The notes under the pieces were generated by a model that worked only from the letters and a program-made list of their open reading frames with translations, searched no databases and was not told where the DNA came from. Source: Ceratothoa steindachneri (lineage: Eukaryota > Arthropoda > Malacostraca > Isopoda > Cymothoidae). Taken from it: a stretch of 64,000 nucleotides of DNA. How positions within the stretch are numbered: the stretch's first letter is position 1; each line of letters begins with the position of its first letter. Positions 56,609 to 64,000 of this stretch are shown piece after piece. The position numbers were made by a program, and so were the translations under genes. Where the stretch lies: contig OZ018321.1 of the NCBI GenBank assembly GCA_963969495.1, positions 189,307,485-189,371,484 on the forward strand, read 5' to 3'.

Positions 56609-57510
56609 GTTGAACATAATAATGTGAACACCATGTTATTATGTTCCGTACGTTTTTAAATTTTTTCCGGCAACACTGCCGACATATGAATGCTGTTCAT
56701 TTGTTTCGAAGGTGGACGGAATAATGCGTTACCTATGAGCCGGAGCGTCTGTAACTGAAACTGTTTAATGTATCACGAGAAGCAGTGTCCACGGTTATGG
56801 CAGCAAACATGTAATTTGGTATGACGTCATCTCCGAAGAACAACAATGGCGAAAATCGAAATTTGCCCACAGGGGTAGTCGATCACCAACTGCAGCAAAG
56901 ATGACAACAGAACTCGATAGCCACCAGAACGGCAGTTTTGATAATAACTGTGCGCCGCAACTTCACAGAGAAGACATTCATGGAAGGGCTGCAATTCCGA
57001 AAACGCTATTAACGGAAACCAACGCCAAATTGAAAAACAAAGGCGTCACGATCAAAAATCATGGACACAAATGGCCGTGTTTATGTATAGAGAGGCCCAA
57101 AGAAAGCCTAAAATGCTTATTACCTGCTTCCAAACTTCGAACATAGGGGCGGATCCGTAATGGTTTGGCCTGCTATATCCTGGTACTCAGATGGACCCAT
57201 CATTACCATCGATGGTTTGGTTACTTCCAACAAATATCTAGAAATTCTCAATGAGGAGGTACTTACAATGACTAGCAGTAGTTTTCTGACACAGCCATTG
57301 TTCAAGATGATAATAAGCCCGTACACACACTCAAAAGTTTCAGTCTTGGTTTGAGAAACATTACAGTGTAACCCAACGGCTTTCCTAGCCAGCATAGTCA
57401 CCCGATCTAAACATCATCGAACCGTTATTTGCAGTTTTGGAGCCCAGAATGCGTAGCCGATTTCCAACTCCTTTATCACTGAAGCAGTTGGAAAAACGTT
57501 TTAAAGAAAA
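56606..57510 (+). mobile_element. Tc1-type transposon, plus strand, decayed
   Basis: The left end ggggttgaacataataatgt follows the (TA)n directly and resembles Tc1 terminal repeats. It contains an 11-bp inverted repeat (gaacataataa / ttattatgttc). The coding remnants include LHREDIHGRAAIPKTLLTET (56960-57010), NGRVYV*RGPKKA, GGSVMVWPAISWYSDGPIIT (57146-57205) and SNKYLEILNEEVL. The second catalytic Asp segment is altered (LFKMIISPYTHS) and the end is decayed. The right terminal repeat was not found. Confidence 0.75.
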
Positions 57511-57514
57511 TCCT

Positions 57515-58060
57515 TCTTGTGGATATAATATTAAATATTGTACAAATTATATCCAATAATATCATATCAAGATTATATATACATATAATTATCGGGATCA
57601 CCTAATGAAATATGTACTAAAATATGACGAGTGATAGTAAAATTAAGCTTAGATGTTGAGTTAAATTAATTTAGTCTAGATGTCTAGATTTAGAATTGAT
57701 TAGTTTAACGTTGGTTTGGGTTTGGCATAATTAATCGAGTTCATGAATAATTTAGTGAGTTTTGGTTGCAATATGATTTCGTTAAAGCCGGTTAGGTAGA
57801 GTGAATTAAATTTATGTTAAGCGGTTATTGGTGACTCATACTTAATGTTCCAGGAGAAATAGAAGCGTCTCTTGCAGCAGGAGTTACTTCTAGTATTATC
57901 GGCGCTTGAAGGGAGTATGTTAGAAACTGGGATAAACTGCTTCTTGTCTTGTTTTTTTTTATTTTAACAAAATTAGGGACTCATATTTGAAGAAGAATTG
58001 CATTATCAGTACAGGTTGCTTCCGGTAGAAACAGAAAGGACATAGAAAGGCTTTTATCCT
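57515..58060. other. AT-rich intergenic DNA
   Basis: Nothing recognised. Confidence 0.4.
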
Positions 58061-58064
58061 GCAA

Positions 58065-58425
58065 AATATAGAGCAGGTGTGTTTCTCTCTCTCTCTCGAC
58101 ACCCCCTTGTCGTGGGGAGAGAGCTTGCGTGTACCATCGATTTTTCGAGCTATGAGGTCGTGGGGTACCCTTATAGTACCGCTGGTAGGGTTACCCTTGT
58201 CGAATTGGTCGGGAATAAGGTTCCAGACAAAGTGCGTCCATCTTCTACTCTTCTATCCTGTATTCTGTTATTGTTTTTTCTATCTCTTAGACTAATCTAA
58301 AAAAACAAAAAACACAACTACTACTATCTTTTCAGCTTTATCCTTCATCTTTCTAAATTTAAAGACCTGACAGCTACCTCATGCGTCAAAAGAGAGGCTT
58401 TGGAACCTCTAAAAATAACGCCAAT
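58065..58425 (+). mobile_element. Probable 5'-truncated LINE 3' end
   Basis: A GC-rich open piece (58079-58300) is followed by a T/C-rich UTR and a tail aacctctaaaaataa at 58408-58422. The tail closely resembles the tail of the I-clade copy at 23255-23275 (gcctctaaaaataaata). Only the tail is convincingly shared, so assignment to the same clade is tentative. Confidence 0.4.
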
Positions 58426-58943
58426 CAGCGCTCACTAGTTGCGATGGACTAGGAATGGAGGGGTCCTAGGCGCTGGGGCACGGTGAATGGGATAAAGGCA
58501 AGTGCCCCGTCAACTCCTTCCCTGGCGCCTAATTACTGACCATTCCCAGTGACCGTTGAAGGATGCCTCTGGTAGCAACTGTCCGAGGTGATGGACAATA
58601 TTTCCACGTTGGTGTGGCGTGATATCCATTGAACGCTAGCCGAGATCCTAGCCGCTCTGAAGAGGTACTAGTAGGAGTTTAGTACGGGGCGTGCTCCGTT
58701 GTTCACCTGGTTCGAAATCGATAGCCCCCTTCGGAGGCTGTCAGTGCTGCTTGGTTGGGAGTCACGGTACGCCGGGCTTGAACGACTCGGTCGGACGAAC
58801 AGCAGTAAAAGGAGAGTGCCTTTCGAAAGATCCGAAACGTCTCCGATGGATAGGTGGGAGCGACTCACGCGGGAGGAAATCACCAACCCCCCTTCTTTTT
58901 TATTGAGTGGTTGCAAAGTATTCAGTGATATAAAGTGTTCAAT

Positions 58944-60033
58944 ATGACTGAAAAGAAAGGACCGACTGCTCTTAAATACACATGTCCGGTGTGCGAAAAG
59001 TACAAGTGGTGCGTGGACTTCCCCAATGGGTGTTACTCGTAATGCCACTCGGCAAGTATCTGCACTGACTGTGTCCTTAAAGGAGAAGTGCAAGAGCTCA
59101 AGGATCTATATAGATCATCGGAGTAAAAATCTAAGGCGCTAGGGAGGAATCTGCAGAACCTAGAGTCTGAACACGCGCGTAAGCTCCGCCGTCTTGAGGC
59201 CAGGATCGCGGAGTTGTCCTTAAGATTGAGCTCCAGTCGGCTCACTATGTATCTCCCACCGATGTGGGTGGATCCGCTGACGAGATCCTCGCCCAAGAAG
59301 CGAGCACTGCATTGGCAGTGCCACGCCAGCCTTCTAATTTTCCAGAGATGGAGTCAGCTGCTTAGAGACTGGTTTAACAGGCCAAAAAGAAGAAGATAAA
59401 GAGGAAAAAAGGAAAGATAAAAAGAAGAGAAAGTAGAAACAAAAGAATAGAAAACAGAAACAGAAGTAAAACCAGAGGAAGATAGGAAATGAAGAAAGAA
59501 GAAAAAGAAAAAGAAGAAAAATATGGAGATTAAAGAGGAAGCGGACAAGTCGATTCCGAAAGGGAAGACTCTTTCCTCTGGAGCCGAATATGCAAGAGGC
59601 AACCTTATTAGCGTCTCTCAAGCACAGGGTCTGCAACCACTGTTAGCGGCCCGCCTTCGCACTAGTGTGAAAGTAAGCTGCCTGCCAGGACGGGGAACCA
59701 CCGAATCAGGGTAGAGGCGGAGAAATCTCAGATCTCTGAGAAATTATTCGTTGTCTTGATGGTAAGTGGCAACGACCTCAACCTCAAAAGAAGTAGGGTA
59801 AGGCCTGAAGGAAAGATTTTACACACGGTCATAGGAGACGTGGACGACTGTGGGTTGAAAACCCGCAGACGTGTTGTAGTCGAGATGCTCCCAAGAAGAG
59901 GTCTGACCCGGATAGCTCACTCGAGGAACATCTCCTTAAACCGACAGCTAGAAGATTCGTATACGGCGGAGGGCATCTTTTATGTGGACCTTTACCGCAC
60001 CTTTAATGATAGAGACGACCTGTACTTAATGTA
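58944..60033 (+). pseudogene. CR1/L2-like ORF1: cysteine-rich finger, coiled coil, SGNH esterase
   Basis: The ATG at 58944 begins MTEKKGPTALKYTCPVCEKY and runs into further Cys pairs (ICTDC), a PHD/FYVE-like finger interrupted by a TAA after GCYS. A heptad-rich segment follows (ESEHARKLRRLEARIAELSL), then a 150-bp purine tract encoding Lys/Glu (59386-59540). The last part reads VVLMVSGNDLNLKR (esterase block III, G-x-N-D) and ends YVDLYRTFNDRDDLYLM. In CR1/L2 ORF1 this is followed by DGxHL with the catalytic Asp/His; here a stop replaces it. The nucleophile GDS block was not recognised. ORF1 proteins bind element RNA; the esterase role is unknown. Confidence 0.65.
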
Positions 60034-60224
60034 ACATGATACAGGATGTCGTAGGGGGGACCCAAAGGAGTGTCCAGCCCAGAGTGAGGGCGGACCTACG
60101 CCAATACGACCGTGTCACTCCTGGAACGACATTCTCGGAGGTCGCAAAGAGGGGTACCTCCTCGCCAACAAATAAGCCGGGAAACGGAAGAGCGTAGGGA
60201 GTCCTACATTTGGGGACATCCTGA

Positions 60225-60985
60225 AAGTTTTTCTGTTTAATGCGAGGTTGATCAAAAACAAGTTTCTTGAACTTCGTGGACTCGTAACGACGGAAGAACC
60301 TAAAATGGTAGCCATTACAGGGTCGTGGGTAAAAACCTAAAACCGTGATTTTGAAGGTGAATTCATGATTTCCGGTTACCAACTCTTCCAAAAAGATAGG
60401 CCAGAGAGAGTGGGTAGTGGTGTGATTTTGTATGTCAAGGATACGCTCAAATCGTCAAACTGCAGCATTGTCTCCGACCACGAGCTACTAGGTGTTTACC
60501 TAGATATAGGTCCTGCCAGATACAGCCCCCTGCTGCTTTACAAACCCCCTGTCCAACTCGTTGAAAAGGACAGGGATCTATACCAGGTGCTGAGTAAATT
60601 TGTTCAAGAGATTGTGTGTATCACCATTGGTGACTTCAATACCAAGTTGAATCGGAAACCATAGAAACTTGTGGCGAGAACGCACTACTCTTGGAGTTTG
60701 CAAACAACGAGTTCCTGACCGAATGAGTGAGAGAGCCGACGAGAGGCAATAATGACCTCGACTTAGTTTTCACCTCTGAGGATGACATCCTTGAGTATCT
60801 CTCTGTAAGCAAAGAGCTCGGTAGCGGTGATCACCGACTAGTCAGATTTATAGTCAAGGTCCCCAAGGTAGAATCTGCGACTGGTAAATCGAGGAAACTT
60901 GTTTTGAGAAGAGCAGACTTTGCAGGTCTTCATGATAGATTGACTGATGCGAGGCTAGAAGTGTGCGAGGATGTTGAAGATTGAT
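60225..60985 (+). pseudogene. CR1/L2-like ORF2 endonuclease domain
   Basis: Starts FLFNARLIKNKFLELRGLVT (N-terminal Asn motif of the EEP endonuclease), MVAITGSWVKT (normally IIAITETW), SGYQLFQKDRPERVGSGVIL, CITIGDFNTKLN (GDFN box) and LGSGDHRLVRF (SDH box altered to GDH). One frame change near 60660-60730 and one stop in the Trp-Val-Lys-Thr region. The catalytic Glu of the TETW motif is replaced by Gly, so the nuclease would be dead even if frame were restored. Confidence 0.8.
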
Positions 60986-61169
60986 GGAATAGATTCAAAA
61001 CTACGTTCATGAGACTTCAATCACGATTCATCCCTTTGATAAGCCCTCGTCGGTCTTCTTTTCAACCAAAGTGGTTGAATCGAGAAATTGGTCAACTGCT
61101 GAGGGAGTAGAGAACAGTTTACCGACAGTCAAAGATTTCTGGTTACTTTGACGAGTACCGTAGGCTAGC

Positions 61170-62660
61170 TAGGAGATTGAAGTCCAGCATAAGGGCGGCA
61201 AAGCGTGCCGAGGAGCTCCGAGTAGCGAGACTTTGCAAGAAGAATCCCAAGGAGTTCTTTGCTTATGTAAATAGCCGTAAACCAATCCATCGCACGATTG
61301 GCCCTTTAGTGAATGAGGGGGAAGCAGTAACACACTCAGATGCAAAAAATGCTAACCTCCTCAACGACTACTTCTCTTCAGTGTTTACTGAAGAGTGTGG
61401 TCCGATCCCCCAACCCACGGATTCTACTTGGGGGAAAAGTTGGAGGAAATGGAATTCACCCAAGGAGAAATAGAAAAGAAGATCACTGATCTAAAGAGGA
61501 ATAGGTTCCCTTGCCCAGAGGGGTTTCTACCTAAAGTGTTGAAAGAAGTGCGCGATCAAGTGTCACGACATCTGAGCACAATCTTCAGCATGTCAATCCG
61601 GACCAGATGCGTTCCTAGAGATTGGCGTGAAGCGGACGTGACTCCTATGTTCAAGAAAGGAGACCCTAGCCAGCCGTCGAATTACCGACCTATTATCTTA
61701 ACCTCAATAGTCGGTAAACTCATAGAAAGCATGATGGTGGACAAAATGACGTCATATTTAGAGTCCAACTTGCGATTGAGGAGTTCCCAGCACAGGTTCC
61801 GAAGGCAACGGTCATGCCTAACGAATCTTGTGGAATTCTTCCACTTCGTTTACAGTGAGCAAGACCGGGATAAGGCGGTGGATTTTATCTACTTAGACTT
61901 TCAAAAAACCTTTGATAAGGTATCATACCGCCACCGCCTCCGGAAATTGCGTGCGCTGGGCATAGACGAAAATGTATCAAGTTGAATAGAGAACTGGCTA
62001 AGTGGCAGACGTCATCGGGTGGTGTTGAATGGACAAGCTTCTGAGTGGGTGCCCGACAATAGTGGTGTTCTTCAGGGTACTGTCGTGGGACCACTACTGT
62101 TCATCATCTACATCAATCACATGGACAGTGACATGGTTGAGAAGATTTTTAAATTTGCCGATGATACCAAGCTTAGTATGAACGTCGCAAAGGAAGGAAA
62201 TACTGTCCGCCTTCACGATGATCTTCGGAAGTTCGGGAGTGTTTGGACACGTGGCAAATGCCTTTTAACATGAACAAATTCAAAGTGATGCGTATCGGCC
62301 ACCGAAACCTTCAATCTCAGTATATCCTTAAGGGAAGTGCTCTTGAATCCACCGACACTGAGAAGGACTTGGGTGTAACTATCACTAGTGATCTCAAGTT
62401 CTCGAGGCAGTGTATTAAGGCGGAGAAGAAAGCCCAAAGGATGCTAGGTTATATAAAGCGACAGTTTAGATATCGGAGCAAGGAGATAGTACTGTGTTTG
62501 TATAACTCCCTTGTTTGACCGCACCTGGAGTATGCCGTACAATTTTGGAGTCCTTCGCTTCGAAAGGATATCACAAGATTAGAACGTGTGCAATCCAGAG
62601 CAACCAAACTCCTTCCCTCTATCAGACACAAGAGTTACGAAGATAAATTACGGGAATTAG
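61170..62660 (+). pseudogene. CR1/L2-like ORF2 reverse transcriptase domain
   Basis: Landmarks in order: KNPKEFFAYVNSRKPIHRTI (linker), DWREADVTPMFKKGDPSQPS and NYRPIILTSIVGKLIE, VDFIYLDFQKTFDKVSYRHR (palm A, F-D-K-V), VLQGTVVGPLLFIIYINHMD (normally GVPQGSVLGPLLF), KFADDTKLSMNV (catalytic FADD, about 62150-62185), ESTDTEKDLGVTITSDLKFS, and HLEYAVQFWSPSLRKDITRL. Catalytic aspartates are kept. Frames change near 61430, 61990 and 62240. It resembles invertebrate CR1/L2 elements. Confidence 0.85.
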
Positions 62661-63107
62661 ACTTGTTCTCGCTGGAGACCTGGAGACTGCGTGGTCAGCT
62701 TATCAAAGTGTTCATAATACTTTGAGGCTTTGACTTTGTAGAAGACAGTGATATTTTCCAGCTTAGGCAGAGCAGAACAAGAAACCACGGCTACAAACCT
62801 GAACTGAAGCGTTACCAGCGTGATATGTGTGGAAAATCTTTCACATATAGCATCTGCAGCACTTGGAACGTACCTCCAGTGAAAGTTGTCAACAGCAATT
62901 CTGTTGAACTGTTCAAGTCGAGACTAGACAAAGTCTTGAAAAATAGCCGCTTGGAGACTTGAAGCGTGGCGCGAGTGCTCTTCTAGAGCGTCAATCTGAC
63001 CCTTTTGAGGACTGCGCCTGCTCAAGTGTTCACTCAAAGGTACCCTCTTTGAATGGATCATAAGGTCTATTAGGATAACTTTTTTTTCCTTGTTACTACT
63101 TGTTACA

Positions 63108-63111
<4 letters not shown>

Positions 63112-63146
<35 letters not shown>

Positions 63147-63171
63147 CTCTATCTCTCTCTCTCTCTAGATG
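63112..63171. repeat. (CT)n microsatellite at the CR1-like 3' end
   Basis: CT dinucleotides with TTC interruptions immediately after the LINE 3' UTR. It may be the LINE tail itself, since L2/CR1 elements often end in short tandem repeats. Confidence 0.9.
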
Positions 63172-63179
63172 GGAAATTT

Positions 63180-63520
63180 CATTGGTCGCTTGAGCATGCC
63201 AAATACGCTGATGAAGGTCGTGTGGGAAAGCAGGCGACCGGCATTCCCCACTGATTGATACGGCCATCTACTGTGATATATTAGCCCCAAAACATCCTCC
63301 CCCCCCAACAAAGGCTTTTAAGATGAATGGCAGCCCAGAATTTCAGCAAGGCAAAGATGCGAAACATACCATCCATAGCAACAAGGAATTGGTTGAAAAT
63401 ACTAGTAACAAGATATTTCAATGGCCCAGCCACTCTCCTCGCCTCAACACTATCGTAAATCTACGGGAAAATTGAAGATCGGTCTTCATTCTTCAACTTA
63501 GAAATGAGAACTAACTAAAG
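63180..63520 (+). pseudogene. Tc1-type transposase C-terminal relic
   Basis: Across frames this reads IDTAIYCDIL (cf. MDAxxYxxIL), then FQQGKDAKHT (cf. FQQDNDPKHT, second catalytic Asp replaced by Gly) and FQWPSHSPRLNTIVNLRENL (cf. WPSQSPDLNPIENLWxxLK, third acidic residue replaced by Val). Both recognisable catalytic positions are lost, so it is an old relic. Confidence 0.75.
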
Positions 63521-63524
63521 AAGA

Positions 63525-64000
63525 CCTGCGACCATGAGTGCTCCAAAATACCAGCAGAATAGTATTTAAAACTAACAAAGGCTTTGCCAGAAGTATTAGA
63601 TGCAACTTTGAGATTATTGCTATATATTTTGATATATAGCTATATCTTTTATATTTAGGGGAACTGTTGTATGCTACATATAGTCTCAATTTTGGCATAT
63701 ACTTTAATAAATGTATGCAACTAATAAAATAAGCTTTTCCAATAGTGTATTGAAGAATTATGTACCTAACTGCAGTTGCATTGTCCCTCGATTACGTGCG
63801 CTTGGCTTTGGAGCACGAAAAGAAGTCGCCTCGGTCGGTTATCAGTTTTTAGTTGAGCGAGGTTCAGTTTCTAATCAGCAATCATCACACATTTACAAAA
63901 TAAATACGAAATATTTACATTTACGATTATTTATACTTCCTAATCGAGCTTCATCCAGATCCAAGCACTAATTAAAATTTAAAAAGGCGGTCAAATTTAC
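63525..64000. other. AT-rich DNA at the right edge
   Basis: A plus-strand 86-codon frame at 63711-63971 has no domain I recognise. Nothing else seen. Confidence 0.4.

Larger units (their letters stand above)
58430..63110 (+). mobile_element. CR1/L2-like LINE, nearly full length (about 4.7 kb), decayed
   Basis: Most complete element of the window. It has a GC-rich 5' UTR (58430-58940), an ORF1 with zinc finger, purine-rich linker and SGNH-esterase-like segment (58944-60060), and an ORF2 with endonuclease (60225-60960) and RT (61170-62660). A C-terminal region follows to 62960, and the 3' UTR ends at a CT microsatellite (63112). Several frameshifts and internal stops inactivate it, yet motifs are well preserved and order is intact, so it is relatively young. 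Confidence 0.85.

Overview
This window is eukaryotic, animal, non-coding DNA packed with decayed transposable elements. Evidence for this is the AT-rich background, long (TA)n and (CT)n microsatellites, three large minisatellites, and metazoan-type elements: I-clade, CR1-like and other LINEs, a Ty3/gypsy element, Penelope-like elements, hAT, and several mariner/Tc1 families. There are no bacterial-style operons, ribosome-binding sites or rRNA genes. From memory of where such families occur, an arthropod (perhaps a crustacean) is the best guess. A mollusc or other invertebrate cannot be excluded from sequence alone.

Layout. 1-3.2 kb: 3' part of an I-clade LINE (+) with RT, RNase H and a C-terminal CCHC motif. 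3.2-6.1 kb: 5' part of a second LINE (-) with zinc-knuckle ORF1 and endonuclease. 6.3-8.9 kb: a BED finger, a Penelope-like fragment and a hAT transposase relic, all on (-). 9-18 kb: AT-rich DNA with pyrimidine tracts, two 31-bp minisatellites, an inverted repeat and one copy of an 18-kb-spaced dispersed repeat. 20.7-23.3 kb: a Tc1 remnant, a giant (TA)n tract holding a tRNA-like palindrome, a LINE ORF1-like block and a LINE 3' tail. 25.7-29.5 kb: mariner-type copy A and an unassigned retroelement 5' region. 30-31 kb: a 26-bp minisatellite. 32.5-38.3 kb: a TA-flanked MITE, the longest open frame of the window (35.2-36.0 kb), a Tc1-type relic, and a hAT MITE with an 8-bp target duplication. 40-42 kb: a heat-shock-element cluster upstream of a decayed, high-copy uncharacterised gene family. 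43-45.5 kb: a Ty3/gypsy pol relic. 45.8-48.9 kb: mariner-type copy B inside (TA)n, then a complete-length mariner nested inside a Penelope-like element. 49.8-54.5 kb: an RT relic and a gag-like ORF1. 55.3-57.5 kb: two Tc1/mariner elements sharing one (TA)n tract. 58-63.1 kb: a nearly full-length CR1-like LINE (zinc finger and SGNH-esterase ORF1; endonuclease-RT ORF2). 63.2-63.5 kb: another Tc1 relic.

Every recognised element carries frameshifts or stops, so none looks active. They do not form a pathway. The coherent story is nested insertion history: (TA)n tracts repeatedly serve as landing sites for TA-targeting elements, and the element order can be read from the interruptions. The only candidates for host or domesticated coding sequence are the 35.2-36.0 kb open frame, which ends at a GTGAGT donor-like site, and the 40.6-41.9 kb family.
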